Below the pieces are notes generated by a model. That model ran no database searches. It was not told where the DNA came from and saw nothing but the letters and a program-made list of their open reading frames with translations. Positions 51,017-60,426 of a stretch of DNA of 64,000 nt are shown here, one piece after another. The translations under genes were made by a program, and so were the position numbers. Position 1 is the stretch's first letter. Each line of letters starts with the position of its first letter. Source of the DNA: Mycobacterium conspicuum (GTDB lineage Bacteria > Actinomycetota > Actinomycetes > Mycobacteriales > Mycobacteriaceae); NCBI RefSeq assembly GCF_010730195.1, contig NZ_AP022613.1, positions 5,518,001-5,582,000 on the forward strand, read 5' to 3'.

Positions 51017-52251
51017 GAATTCCTCGCTATCTGCCTTGTGAGCCAGGCTCTTTCCCAGAAGTTCGTGCTGTCGGCCAGGAGGCTTTGGTGCGCTTCGCGA
51101 AGCACTTCACGCGCCTCCTGATGGTCGGAGGGAACAAGCTCGGCGAGGTGGATGGCGTGCACGGGGCGGCCCGCGGCCAGATGCGCCCGCGCCCGTTCCA
51201 CGAGGGCCTCGGCGCCCGCCAACTCGACCACATCGGCGGCGACGGCGTCGAAACCGACGGGATAGAGTTCGGTCGTGGACTGGTGGTGAAACCAGCCCGA
51301 GTAGTTCTCCCAGATCGCCCGGACATCCCAGGCGACCTTCCCATAGCCTTGGCCCACTTCGTATTCCGGGGGCAACGTGATCTCGCGCATCAGGGTCCGG
51401 ACGTCCTTGCCGGCGTTCATACCGGCGACGGTCTGGTCGTGGACGTATTGGATCGCGTCGCGCAGCCGGGTCAGCTCGGCGTGGATGCGATCGGCGCCCC
51501 CGATCGGGTCGAAGTGGCCGGTCACCAAGAGCTCGGGCCGCAGATCACGCACGCGTTCAACCGATTCGATGGCGGTCAGGGCGTCCCGGTACCGGTCCCC
51601 GCGCATGGTGACCAGGTTCGGAATGTGGCCGAACAATGGACCAAAAACGTTACCGCACAGACAGATCCGCTCCTCGGGCAGCCACACCGCGAGCGAGTCG
51701 TTGGTCTCACCGCCGGGCACCGAGATTAGCTCCAGCCGCCGCCCACCGACCTCGAGCGACAGCGTGTCGTCGAAGTCGACATCGACGACGGGAACGCTCT
51801 GAGCGGCCAGGTGCTTGGTGCCGAGACGACGTTGAATGGCCCGGATGCCGTCGGTCAAGGTGTCTTGGAACGCGAAGGCGCTGCGGCTCGCGCGATACGG
51901 GATGAGGCGTTCGTTGTCATCGCGCCACAGCGTCCAGTTCGCTTGTGCGACAACCGTTGTCTCCGGGTCGCGCACGCTGTCCAGACCGCCGACGTGGTCG
52001 ACGTGGCCCTGGGTGAAAATGATGTAACGCACCGGTGCGGGGTCGACGGCGTCGAAGTTGGCGCGGTGCACCGGGCCCTCGAAACCCATTCCGGTGTTGA
52101 CGATGACTCGCCCGGCGCCGGTGGTCAGCAGGTAGGCATTCGACAGGCCCGGTGAACACCACAGCCCCGGGGCGATCTGCTCGGCCTGTTCGGCGGTGGC
52201 GGGGCGCATGGCGTCGGCGCCCGGCCGGTTGCGATACACCGGTTCGAACAT
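51013..52251 (-). CDS. Metallo-beta-lactamase-fold hydrolase with alkylsulfatase-type dimerisation domain
   Basis: 412 residues. The metal motif is TQGHVDHVGG, so the first His of HxHxDH is Gln81 followed by His83, Asp85, His86; a Gln at this place also occurs in GOB-type B3 lactamases. SVPGGETNDSLAVWLPEERICLCGNVFGPLFGHIPN and the helical C-terminal part (GKVAWDVRAIWENYSGWFHHQSTTELYP, GAEALVERARAHLAAG) resemble SdsA1-type alkylsulfatases. Lacks the SCP2 domain. Encoded directly after a sulfotransferase. Confidence 0.85.
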   Translation of the reverse strand: MFEPVYRNRPGADAMRPATAEQAEQIAPGLWCSPGLSNAYLLTTGAGRVIVNTGMGFEGPVHRANFDAVDPAPVRYIIFTQGHVDHVGGLDSVRDPETTVVAQANWTLWRDDNERLIPYRASRSAFAFQDTLTDGIRAIQRRLGTKHLAAQSVPVVDVDFDDTLSLEVGGRRLELISVPGGETNDSLAVWLPEERICLCGNVFGPLFGHIPNLVTMRGDRYRDALTAIESVERVRDLRPELLVTGHFDPIGGADRIHAELTRLRDAIQYVHDQTVAGMNAGKDVRTLMREITLPPEYEVGQGYGKVAWDVRAIWENYSGWFHHQSTTELYPVGFDAVAADVVELAGAEALVERARAHLAAGRPVHAIHLAELVPSDHQEAREVLREAHQSLLADSTNFWERAWLTRQIARNS

Positions 52252-52265
52252 CGCTGGTTTCTCCT

Positions 52266-53528
52266 TTATTCGGGGCGGACGTCGAACCTGTTGAAGTAAA
52301 AGCCGAACCGCTCGCGAAGTTGGTCGGGCGAGATGCCGAAGTGTCGTTGCAAGTCGTAGTGGATACGGCCGTGTTTGCCGCGTGGATTGTCGTCAAGGTA
52401 GTTCTGAAAACGGCTGCGCGCCTTGGGAGTCAACTCGACGCCTCCGCGTCGGTATAGGTCCTCCAGCAGCGGTATTTCATTGCCGTTGAGGTGGTGGAAG
52501 CTGACATCGATGCTGCGTTCGGCCGGCACCAAATCGCGGTCGCGAACCCAAGCGCTGAGCAACCGGTGCACGCGATCGCTCCAGTAGTCCAGTAGCCACG
52601 CAGGGTCGATGCTCCGCCGGCGCAACCGATCGGAATAGGCCATCATCGTGATTGCCGACTGGACCACGGCGACGGGATCGCGGTGGGTGAAGGCCACCGT
52701 CGCGTCCGGGAAGGTGGCCATCAGCGGGCCGAGTTGCTCACAGTGCTGGGGACTCTTGAGAACCCAGGTCCGCGGGCCGCGCAGAAACGTCAACGCCTGC
52801 AGCACCTTCTTCATGTACGCGTAGTGCCGGTGCTGGTTCAGCTCCAGGTAGTAGTCGCGCCAGTTGGGCACGCGCGCATGCCATTCCAGGACATAGGAGG
52901 CCAGATCCAGGTCGAGAAGTTCGACCTCCTCCTCGATCGCTTCGGGAAAACGATCGTGCATCGCGGCCACCACGGGAGCGCTGATCATGAGCGCGTCGTG
53001 TTCGGCCTTGGCACGCGCGAAGCGGGGGTCGATCCCAAAGATGTCGGGGCCCTGGCCCAGCGCCGGTATCGGATCCTGGCTTTCCCAATAGGGCAGCGCG
53101 CGCCGGCGGGGATCGGACGCGATCAAATTCACCAGATGGGTGGTGCCCGAGCGTGGCATTCCGACGACGATGAAGGGCTTGTCGATCGCGATCGATTCGA
53201 TCTCGGGATACCTCTTGATGAGGTCGGTCAGCGACAGCCGGTTGCGCAGCAGGCGAACCACACGCTGCCGCAACGTCGAGCGGGCAAGCTGGGTCAGGCC
53301 GTCGTCGGCTTCGATCGCGGCCACATGCACGGCCAGCCGCTCAGCGAAGCCGTCGGTGTCGTCCAGGTCGTCACCCACGCCTGCCTGGTCTCTGGCTTCG
53401 GCTAGCATCCGATCGACGTCGAATTCGACGGGTTTAGCCTCGGTGAACTCCAGGACCTGACGTTGAATATCGGTCAGCACGGGCGACGTCAGATCGTCGA
53501 AGTCGATGTCGTCCACCGCAGCACCCAC
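52266..53528 (-). CDS. PAPS-type sulfotransferase family protein
   Basis: 420 residues from GTG 53528 (GAGGAGGT 4 nt upstream). 5'-phosphosulfate loop PFIVVGMPRSGTTHLVNLI, a VLKSPQHCEQL stretch, the 3'-phosphate motif AFTHRDPVAVVQSAITMM and C-terminal GKHGRIHYDLQRHFG. This is the large mycobacterial Stf-like family acting on lipids or small molecules. First gene of a four-gene operon; 14 bp to the metallo-hydrolase. Confidence 0.9.
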   Translation of the reverse strand: MGAAVDDIDFDDLTSPVLTDIQRQVLEFTEAKPVEFDVDRMLAEARDQAGVGDDLDDTDGFAERLAVHVAAIEADDGLTQLARSTLRQRVVRLLRNRLSLTDLIKRYPEIESIAIDKPFIVVGMPRSGTTHLVNLIASDPRRRALPYWESQDPIPALGQGPDIFGIDPRFARAKAEHDALMISAPVVAAMHDRFPEAIEEEVELLDLDLASYVLEWHARVPNWRDYYLELNQHRHYAYMKKVLQALTFLRGPRTWVLKSPQHCEQLGPLMATFPDATVAFTHRDPVAVVQSAITMMAYSDRLRRRSIDPAWLLDYWSDRVHRLLSAWVRDRDLVPAERSIDVSFHHLNGNEIPLLEDLYRRGGVELTPKARSRFQNYLDDNPRGKHGRIHYDLQRHFGISPDQLRERFGFYFNRFDVRPE

Positions 53529-53633
53529 TCGACCTCCTCGTCGTTTGCTTCGTCGAATATATCTACCCTCGGTGGGGGCGGTACCCTGCAGCGATAACGA
53601 ACGCAATGCTCGGCTCGGCAGAAAGGTTGTCCG

Positions 53634-54023
53634 GTGCTCGTCGTCACTACCAATGACATTCCCGGTTGGGAGATCCAGCGCGTGTGCGGCGAGGTGTTCG
53701 GGCTCACCGTCCGGTCCCGAAATGCCTTCGCCCAGTTCGGCGCCGGCTTCAAGTCGATGTTCGGTGGCGAGTTGCAGGGCATGACCAAAAACCTCGCCGA
53801 GAGCCGCAACGAGGCGATGGCGCGGCTGCTCAACGAGGCGCGCAACAAGGGCGGCAACGCGATCGTGGCGATGCGGTTCGACACGACCGAAATCGGTGAC
53901 GTGTGGACCGAGATCTGCGCCTACGGCACCGCGGTGCAGGCGGTGCCGGTCACCGATGCCGCGCGCTACACCGCCGCGCAATTGGGTTATGGCGCAACCC
54001 CGCAGCAGCCGCAACAGATCTGA
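53634..54023 (+). CDS. YbjQ family (UPF0145) protein
   Basis: 129 residues from GTG 53634. VTTNDIPGWEIQRVCGEVFGLTVRSRNAFAQFGAGFKSMFGGELQGMTKNLAESRNEAMARLLNEARNKGGNAIVAMRFDT is the complete YbjQ signature. Members form pentamers and are called putative heavy-metal-binding proteins; the role is not established. The TM2 protein follows 35 bp later. Confidence 0.9.
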   Translation: MLVVTTNDIPGWEIQRVCGEVFGLTVRSRNAFAQFGAGFKSMFGGELQGMTKNLAESRNEAMARLLNEARNKGGNAIVAMRFDTTEIGDVWTEICAYGTAVQAVPVTDAARYTAAQLGYGATPQQPQQI

Positions 54024-54058
54024 CCCGACGCCATCACAACGGGGGGTTAACTTAAGTC

Positions 54059-54532
54059 ATGGTGACACCGAACCAACCGGGAAATCCGTCCGACGAGCCA
54101 CCCTGGGCTGGCCAGCCGCCGGGCTACGGAGCAAATCCCTACCCGGGACCGCCCGGGTATCCGCAGCAGTATCCCTACCCTGCTAGCCAGCCGTATCCGT
54201 ACGCGGGCTATCCGTCGTCAAACTACGGAGCCGACCCGCAGGCGCCATTCGGTCGCGACCCGGCCACGGGGGTCCCTCTGTCGGATAAGTCCGCTGTGAC
54301 CGCCGGCCTGCTGCAACTCTTCCTCGGCGTGTTCGGCATCGGCCGCTTCTATATCGATTCGACCCAGATCGCCGTCCTGCAACTGTGCCTGGGGCTGTTC
54401 GGACTCGTCACCACCATCTTCTGTTTCTTCGGGCTTCCGATCCTGCTGGGCGTCGGCATCTGGGCGCTCGTGGATGCGATCATGATGTTCACCGGAGGCG
54501 TCAAAGACAACTACGGCCGAAAGCTGCGATAG
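54059..54532 (+). CDS. TM2-domain membrane protein
   Basis: 157 residues. N-terminal 75 residues rich in Pro, Gly and Tyr (YPQQYPYPASQPYPYAGYP), then two transmembrane helices in a TM2 domain: GLLQLFLGVFGIGRFYIDSTQIAVLQLCLG and FGLPILLGVGIWALVDAIMMFTGGVKDNYGRKLR. The FG-x-x-RFY turn is the family mark. Function in bacteria unknown. Confidence 0.9.
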   Translation: MVTPNQPGNPSDEPPWAGQPPGYGANPYPGPPGYPQQYPYPASQPYPYAGYPSSNYGADPQAPFGRDPATGVPLSDKSAVTAGLLQLFLGVFGIGRFYIDSTQIAVLQLCLGLFGLVTTIFCFFGLPILLGVGIWALVDAIMMFTGGVKDNYGRKLR

Positions 54533-54627
54533 AACAGCTGGAAGCGGCTACGTCCGCGGAGCCGAATGTCGCTCATTACCAACGGGTAACAATTCTCAGG
54601 ATCTAGCCAGAACGACGCGCTGAGCAA

Positions 54628-55821
54628 ATGCCGGGAACATTGCCCCGGTCAACTTATCGTCAGCTGGTGTACCGCCGTACGGTCCTGAAGCTGCCGCTGC
54701 TGCTGGCGGCGGGTACCGCTTTGACTCAAGGACCTCGCGTTTCCGCGGAACCGCCACGTTCCTCGGGGGAAGCCACCCGGTGGTCACCCGACCGGGCCAA
54801 CCGCTGGTATCAAGCCCACGGCTGGCTCGTCGGCGCGAACTTCATCACCTCAAGCGCCATCAATCAGCTCGAGATGTTTCAGCCCAACACCTTTGACCCT
54901 CGGCGCATCGATACCGAACTGGGCTGGGCCCGCTCAGCCGGCCTCAACAGCGTGCGGGTCTTCCTGCACGACCTACTTTGGGCACAGGATGCGCGGGGAT
55001 TTCAGTTGCGGCTGGCGCAATTCGTCTCGATGGCTGCGCGCCACGGCATCAAACCGCTGTTTGTCTTCTTCGATTCATGCTGGGACCCGCTGCCCAAGCT
55101 GGGTCCGCAGCGCGCGCCACGACCCGGAGTCCACAACTCCGGTTGGGTGCAAAGCCCCGGTGCCGAACGCCTCGGCGACCCCACCTACAGCCGTCTGCTG
55201 CGTGAGTACGTCACGGGTGTGTTGACCCAATTCCGCGATGACGACCGTGTTTTGGCTTGGGATCTGTGGAATGAACCCGACAATCCCGCACGGGTGTACC
55301 AAAGGGTCGAACGGAAAGACAAACTGCAGCTCGTCGCTGACCTGCTCCCGCAAGTATTTCAGTGGGCGCGTGCGGTTGACCCGAGTCAACCGCTGACGAG
55401 TGGCGTGTGGCAGGGCAAGTGGGCAAATCCTCAGGCGCGCAGCACAATTGCCGACATTCAACTCGGCAATGCCGACGTGATCACCTTTCACTCCTATGCC
55501 GAACCCGCGGCGTTCGAGTCCCGGATCAGTGAGCTTGCGCCACTGGGGCGGCCGATCATTTGCACCGAGTACATGGCTCGTCCCCAGGGCAGCACCATTG
55601 AATCAATCCTGCCCGTCGCCAAGCGCCATAGCGTCGGCGCATTCAATTGGGGCTTCGTCGCCGGAAAAACCCAGACATATTTCCCGTGGGATTCGTGGGA
55701 TCACCCGTATCCGGCCCCCCCGAAAGTGTGGTTTCACGACCTCGTGTTGCCCGACGGGCGGCCCTATCGAGACAGCGAAATTCAAATGGTCCGAAGCCTG
55801 ACCGGCGGGGCCATCGGTTAA
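54628..55821 (+). CDS. Exported GH5-like glycoside hydrolase (cellulase/mannanase fold)
   Basis: 397 residues. Start MPGTLPRSTYRQLVYRRTVL: the twin arginine and hydrophobic run (KLPLLLAAGTALT) suggest a Tat or Sec signal cleaved near VSA. The TIM-barrel glycosidase acid/base is Glu216 in WDLWNEPDNP and the nucleophile is Glu314 in PIICTEYM. HSYAEP and FNWGFVAGKTQTYFPWDSW shape the cleft. Resembles family 5-like beta-glycanases of actinobacteria; substrate unknown. Base composition is lower in GC than the genes to the left. Confidence 0.82.
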   Translation: MPGTLPRSTYRQLVYRRTVLKLPLLLAAGTALTQGPRVSAEPPRSSGEATRWSPDRANRWYQAHGWLVGANFITSSAINQLEMFQPNTFDPRRIDTELGWARSAGLNSVRVFLHDLLWAQDARGFQLRLAQFVSMAARHGIKPLFVFFDSCWDPLPKLGPQRAPRPGVHNSGWVQSPGAERLGDPTYSRLLREYVTGVLTQFRDDDRVLAWDLWNEPDNPARVYQRVERKDKLQLVADLLPQVFQWARAVDPSQPLTSGVWQGKWANPQARSTIADIQLGNADVITFHSYAEPAAFESRISELAPLGRPIICTEYMARPQGSTIESILPVAKRHSVGAFNWGFVAGKTQTYFPWDSWDHPYPAPPKVWFHDLVLPDGRPYRDSEIQMVRSLTGGAIG

Positions 55822-56010
55822 CCAGCCTCGAACCAGCAAACATCGAATGCCGCTTTGTGCCGGACCCGAACCGATGGCGCGACCGCATCGCAGGACGGCC
55901 GCCCGCACCCGCCTGACGCCGACACGGTGTCCGGAAACCTCCTGGTAGATGCCCAATGTATCGGTATCCGCCGTCCAGCGAGGCGCCGATGCCGTAGCCT
56001 GCAGGTGGAA

Positions 56011-56886
56011 ATGGAATCGGACGGTGGGGAATTGGACGTATTAACGGAGACTCGTACGCTCCCGGAAGTTCTCGCTCAAGAGGGCATCGCTGATCTCACC
56101 GGCCTTTGGCCCGTCGAGCAGGTCGAGTCGTGGAATCAGCGGGTGGATTCTCTGTTCGCGGAAATTGCGGATCAGCCTCGCGCGGTGCTTGGCCCAGATC
56201 AACTCGTTGACGTGGGAATTTTCCACGAAATGTTCATCGAGCCGGCGCGCCGACTCATCGCCAGCGTTCATCCTTCGGCGTTGCTATACCACTGCCATTG
56301 CTACGAAACCGCGGGCGGGCAAACAAAGTCGCATATCAATGAACAACGACTCGACGGTTGGCACCGGGACTACGACACACTCGAAGGCTTCGCGAAGAAT
56401 TTTCCAAATTTTGTCAGCATCTTCATTCTCATGTCGCCGGTCGGCGACGACGATGGCGCCTTCGAATTTGCACCGAATTCGGCTGACCGGATAAGCGCCG
56501 GCGGGGACGTCGTTCAGATGGTGGGGCCGGTCGGTACAGCAGTAATTTGGAACCGTTGCTACTACCATCGCGCCGCGCCGAATCGTGGCCCGCGGCGTCG
56601 CCGGATTCTGAAGATCTCCACCCAGCCCGCGGGGTTGGCGAACGAGCTGATCGGCACCGACGAGTTCAAGTCGGCCTACTCGAAACTGGATGATCCGGTG
56701 CTCAAGGCGCTCGTGGACGAGCGGCGGGTGGGAACATCGGAGCCGCTTTCGGATGCCAGTGCCCCCGTCGAGGCGCGGCTGATGCCGCCGACGGGCAGAA
56801 ACGGGCTTTCCGGCCCGGCCGTGGCCATGGACCGCCTGCATATGGCTGGGCGGAGACTGTTCAGCCGACCGGGGTCAGGTTCGTAA
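56011..56886 (+). CDS. Phytanoyl-CoA dioxygenase-like Fe(II)/2-oxoglutarate oxygenase
   Basis: 291 residues from ATG 56011 (GTG 56005 possible; AGGTGG overlaps). Iron triad: His118 and Asp120 in GWHRDYDTL and His186 in RCYYHRAAPNRGPRRR; an Arg after it would hold 2-oxoglutarate. ALLYHCHCYETAGGQTKSHIN and IFILMSPVGDDDGAFEF fit the PhyH family. Hydroxylates small molecules. Followed 5 bp later by a Gfo/Idh oxidoreductase, with which it is surely co-transcribed. Confidence 0.82.
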   Translation: MESDGGELDVLTETRTLPEVLAQEGIADLTGLWPVEQVESWNQRVDSLFAEIADQPRAVLGPDQLVDVGIFHEMFIEPARRLIASVHPSALLYHCHCYETAGGQTKSHINEQRLDGWHRDYDTLEGFAKNFPNFVSIFILMSPVGDDDGAFEFAPNSADRISAGGDVVQMVGPVGTAVIWNRCYYHRAAPNRGPRRRRILKISTQPAGLANELIGTDEFKSAYSKLDDPVLKALVDERRVGTSEPLSDASAPVEARLMPPTGRNGLSGPAVAMDRLHMAGRRLFSRPGSGS

Positions 56887-56891
56887 GTTCG

Positions 56892-57938
56892 GTGGGTTCA
56901 ACCAATCCCGCACGGCGAGTCTTGATCATCGGTTCGGGATACCGAGTCAAAAACTCGTTTTTACCCGCGCTGAAGCTATTGGATTCCGATGTCGAGGTCG
57001 TGGGGGTGCATTCGCGCAACATCGCGAACGCGCGTGCCGCGGGAGAACCTTTTGGGGTCGATGCCGTAGAGAACCTCAGCTCGTTGCGGCCGGGCGACGT
57101 CGACGCGGTGCTGGTGTCCGTCACGCCCACCAGCAATCTGGCGGTGCTGCGCGCCACGGCGCATCTCGCCCCGGGCGCCGCCCTGGTCATGGACACACCG
57201 GCCGCCGTTCGGTGGGGGGATCTGCGACAGCTCGCCCTGTATCGACGGTGGCGCACGGTCCGGGTGGCCGAGGATTTCATGAACCTGCCGCAATTCCGGT
57301 TGATCGGGAAGGTCATCGAGTCGGGGGCCATTGGCGACGTCGTGCGCATTCGCCTGGAAAGCATGGGTTACCGGTACCACGCCTTGGCGTTGCTCAGGTC
57401 TTGGCTCGGCTTTCCCCTCGTCCGTAGCTCGCACTGCCGGTGGTCGCGCAAGGGCGCGGTCGACATCGTCTACCGCTTTCCCGGTGGCGTGACGGGCGAA
57501 GTCATCGAGCCGTTCACCGGAGCCGACGGGCCGTTCGAAGTCGTCGGGACCCGGGCGTCGATCACCGGGCACTCGATGGGGCACGCGGATTCCGGCGCAG
57601 GCGGCGGTCGCCTGGAGCGGATCGAAGACGGCGCGGGACTGTCCGGCTTCCGGGTGGTCGGGCTGGGTACCGAAACCACGACGACCGTGCCATCCCTGAT
57701 TCCGCTGCGCGCCATGGGACTCGAAGACAACAGCGAATTCAACCTGCTCCGGGTCGATGCCCTGCGGCAGATCATCGTGTCGCTGTGGTCCCCCGATCCG
57801 CTTAATTCGGCGTATCGGCTACAAGACGCCATGGCCGACGGCCTGGTCAGTGTCACGTCCCGCGCGCTGCCGTGGTGGCCGACGCCGCGGGCTGGCAACC
57901 GTAACATGGTCGATCTCGCCGAATCCGTTCTGAAGTAA
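56892..57938 (+). CDS. Gfo/Idh/MocA-like NAD(P)-dependent oxidoreductase
   Basis: 348 residues from GTG 56892. Rossmann start ARRVLIIGSGYRVKNSFLPALKLLDSDVEVVGVHSRNIANARAAGEPFG, then DAVLVSVTPTSNLAVLRATAHLAPGAALVMDTPAAV, where the usual EKP is DTP, and RVAEDFMNLPQFRLIGKVIESGAIGDVVRIRLES. So the catalytic Lys of EKP is absent. Possibly acts on a sugar or inositol derivative, together with the upstream oxygenase. Confidence 0.8.
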   Translation: MGSTNPARRVLIIGSGYRVKNSFLPALKLLDSDVEVVGVHSRNIANARAAGEPFGVDAVENLSSLRPGDVDAVLVSVTPTSNLAVLRATAHLAPGAALVMDTPAAVRWGDLRQLALYRRWRTVRVAEDFMNLPQFRLIGKVIESGAIGDVVRIRLESMGYRYHALALLRSWLGFPLVRSSHCRWSRKGAVDIVYRFPGGVTGEVIEPFTGADGPFEVVGTRASITGHSMGHADSGAGGGRLERIEDGAGLSGFRVVGLGTETTTTVPSLIPLRAMGLEDNSEFNLLRVDALRQIIVSLWSPDPLNSAYRLQDAMADGLVSVTSRALPWWPTPRAGNRNMVDLAESVLK

Positions 57939-58295
57939 ATCATCCGCATCGGCGGCCGTCGAGATCCATTTGACGTGAAAACCGTGTTCTAGCAACCGAA
58001 TTGAGTTGGCCGGCTGCGGGTGGAGTTGTCGCAAGCGCGGCCATCGCGCTCGCGCCAGACGCGAACGGCCAGGCGATGACCTGTACGCACCTCCCAGACA
58101 GCGGGCACTATTCGGGAGCTGAGCCGACTTGGTATAGGCGTGCGCGAACAAGCCACCCTACATAATTCGTCACCGCAACGCGGCCAAACCGATTAGAAGT
58201 CTGGAAATTGAATAGCAAATTACGCGTGTGCCTGGTAGCCGTCGGCGAGAAAGTTCCGCATAATCCGGATTGGGGCATAGGAGAGAGGAAGTCCG
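57939..58295. other. 357-bp stretch without a recognisable gene
   Basis: No frame on either strand has coding character. The composition is AT-richer than average near 58160-58215, which may hold the promoter of the gene at 58296. No repeat or RNA gene recognised. Confidence 0.5.
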
Positions 58296-58652
58296 ATGGC
58301 CGAAGCTGCTCTATGCACAGTCTGGGGAGACCCCATACCTGGGCGGGAGAAGCAAGCCCTCAATGTTTACAACGAAGCAATGCAGTACTGGGCGGGTCTT
58401 CAGCAGAAGGGACAAATCGAACGCTTCGACGTGAGCGTTCTCGAGTTCTCCGGTGGAGACGTGGCCGGACTGCTTGTGGCGCGCGGCTCCGCGAAGCAGA
58501 TTGACGCATTACGCCACAGCAAGGAGTACCAGCAACACGTCACCCGTGGACAGCTGGTCGCGTCTCACGTCAGCGTCGCCAACGCCTACGTTGACGAGGG
58601 ACTCACCAAATTCATCGGCTGGTACCAAAAAGTGGTCGACCACGCCGTCTGA
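58296..58652 (+). CDS. Hypothetical protein next to the tRNA-Ser integration site
   Basis: 118 residues, ATG with GAGAGGAAG upstream. AALCTVWGDPIPGREKQALNVYNEAMQYWAGLQQKGQIERFDVSVLEFSGGDVAGLLVARGSAKQIDALRHSKEYQQHVTRGQLVASHVSVANAYVDEG. The pattern (G-R-E-x2-A, L-EF-GG-x2-G, ID-LRHS-E-Y) suggests a ferredoxin-like alpha/beta dimer. Function unknown. Confidence 0.75.
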   Translation: MAEAALCTVWGDPIPGREKQALNVYNEAMQYWAGLQQKGQIERFDVSVLEFSGGDVAGLLVARGSAKQIDALRHSKEYQQHVTRGQLVASHVSVANAYVDEGLTKFIGWYQKVVDHAV

Positions 58653-58716
58653 CGAGCCTTAACCGCTCGGCTACGCGCCCTTCGGCTGCCAGCCGGCGCC
58701 CGGTGCGTGAATAGGC

Positions 58717-58733
58717 CTCCACCTGCAGTGGAG
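58717..58733 (+). terminator. Possible short hairpin terminator
   Basis: CTCCAC (58717-58722), CTGCA loop, GTGGAG (58728-58733), 65 bp after the stop codon of the hypothetical gene and just before the attachment-site repeat. Confidence 0.4.
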
Positions 58734-58743
58734 ATCACAAAAA

Positions 58744-58773
58744 CTTTGGCGGTGGCGGAGGGATTTGAACCCT
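58744..58773. repeat. Distal attachment-site copy: duplicated 3' end of tRNA-Ser
   Basis: Thirty bases identical to 63293-63322, namely the T-arm part, acceptor strand and CCA of tRNA-Ser(CGA) plus three flanking bases. The rest of the tRNA is not present here, so this is not a tRNA gene. Such a split duplication is the footprint of an element integrated into the tRNA 3' end. Confidence 0.88.
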
Positions 58774-58925
58774 ATTCGGCTACCTAGCCAGAGGGGTAAA
58801 ACCTGCTCTACCTGTGCACTTTGGTTATGGGAGATCACCGCAGTTATCTGTAACAGCCAGCAGAATGTGGGCACTCGCCGTATGCCCTAATGCCGGTCGC
58901 AGCGACCGCTGCCTAACTTGGGCCG

Positions 58926-58929
58926 GTAG
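58926..58929. repeat. Target-site duplication GTAG, left copy
   Basis: GTAG directly before the IS21 left end; the same four bases follow the right end at 61343-61346. Four-bp duplications fall within the range known for IS21 elements. Confidence 0.55.
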
Positions 58930-59066
58930 TGACCGCGCTCGCTGAAATTCCCCACTGACGCTCGTCGAAATTCCCCACCCGTGTGGCTCCGCCGAGAAGG
59001 GCGGGCCTCCTTCGAAGCTGCTGGTGTCTGACGCCAGTTGCTCCATCGAAGGAGGCCCGCTTTCTC

Positions 59067-60426
59067 ATGCTCACATGGGAGGACGATGTGGAAGTACATG
59101 CCCTGCGCAAGCGTGGTTGGACGATCTCGGCGATCGCCCGCCACACCGGTTTCGACCGCAAGACGGTCCGCAAGTATCTGGCCGGTGACGGCACCCCGGG
59201 TGCGAGTTCGGCCCGGCCCGGATCCGTTCGATCCGTTTGTTGACTACGTGACCGCGAGACTGATCGAGGACCCGCACTTGTGGGCCCGCACCCTCTACGA
59301 CGAATTGGAGGACCTGGGGTTCGGTCTGTCGTATCAGAGCCTGACCCGCAACATCCGCACCCGGAGTTTACGCCCGGTCTGTGAGGCGTGCCGGAGCGCC
59401 ACCCAGCGCCCGAATGCGGTGATCCCACATGCTCCGGGAGATGAAACCCAATGGGACTGGCTGGAATTGCCCGACCCACCGCAATCGTGGGGCTGGGGCA
59501 AAACGGCACACCTGTTGGTCGGCTCGCTGGCTCATTCTGGTAAGTGGCGCGGCTTGCTGACGCCCTCGGAGGATCAGCCGCACCTGGTCGCCGGCTTGGA
59601 CCGCGTCGCTCGCGGACTCGGTGGGCTGACCCGGGTGTGGCGGTTCGATCGGATGGCCACTGTCTGCGACCCAGGCTCGGGACGGGTGACCGCGTCGTTC
59701 GCTGGGGTGGCCAAGCACTACGGCGTCGCAGTGGCGATCTGCCCGCCGCGACGCGGCAACCGCAAGGGCGTGGTCGAGAAGGTCAACCACACTGCCGCGC
59801 AACGTTGGTGGCGCACCCTGGCCGACGACCTGACCGCCGAGCAGGCCCAGGTGAGTCTGGACCGCTTCGCGCGGGTTCGCGGCGACACCCGGCTGCGCGC
59901 CACCGCCGACGGCCGCTCCTCGGTCGCGGTGGTGGCCAAGGCTGAACCACTGCACCCCGTGCCGGCATCGCCGTATCCGGTGATCGTCTGCGAGACCCGC
60001 ACCGCCTCGCGGCAAGCGTTGGTGTCCTACCGCGGCAACCGCTACTCCGTGCCCCCGGAACTGGCCGCCGCCAACGTCGTGGTGTCACATCCGGTCGGTG
60101 GTGACTTCATCGACATCGCCACCGCGAGCGGCATCGTGATCGCCCGGCACCGGATGGCCGGCGACGGGCTCGGGGTCATGGTGCGTGACAGCGGGCATGT
60201 CATCGCTCTGGATACCGCGGCGATGGCCACTGCGGCGACCGGGCGTCCTCATCGCCGCAAGGAACGCATCCCACCCGGCCCAGCCGCCAAAGCCGCTGCC
60301 GCGCAACTACTACACCTCAAGCAGGCGCCATCCATCGCCGTTGAATCATCAAGCTCGTCAACCGATTCCACCGTCATCGACCTGTCCGCCTACGAGCGGG
60401 CCGCCCAGAACAGGACCATCCAATGA
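59067..60426 (+). pseudogene. istA: IstA transposase with a frameshift near the N-terminus
   Basis: The first part (ATG 59067, GAAGGAGG upstream) encodes MLTWEDDVEVHALRKRGW and the HTH TISAIARHTGFDRKTVRKYLAGDGTPG, then continues out of frame to a stop at 59241-59243. From about 59200 the remainder lies in the +1 frame: VRVRPGPDPFDPFVDY to the end, including the DDE core (ETQWDW, WRFDRM, NRKGVVEKVN). The break is at CCCCGGGTGCGAG (about 59195-59206) and fits loss of two bases. Programmed shifts are usually -1, so inactivation is likelier than recoding. Confidence 0.8.

Noticed and set aside
58655..58680. tRNA D-arm-like motif (AGCCGAGCGGTTAAGGC on the minus strand)
   Set aside because: No matching acceptor stem, anticodon arm or T-arm at the right distance; the nearby 58744-58773 block is the att repeat, not its partner. 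Could be an old tRNA trace but cannot be supported.
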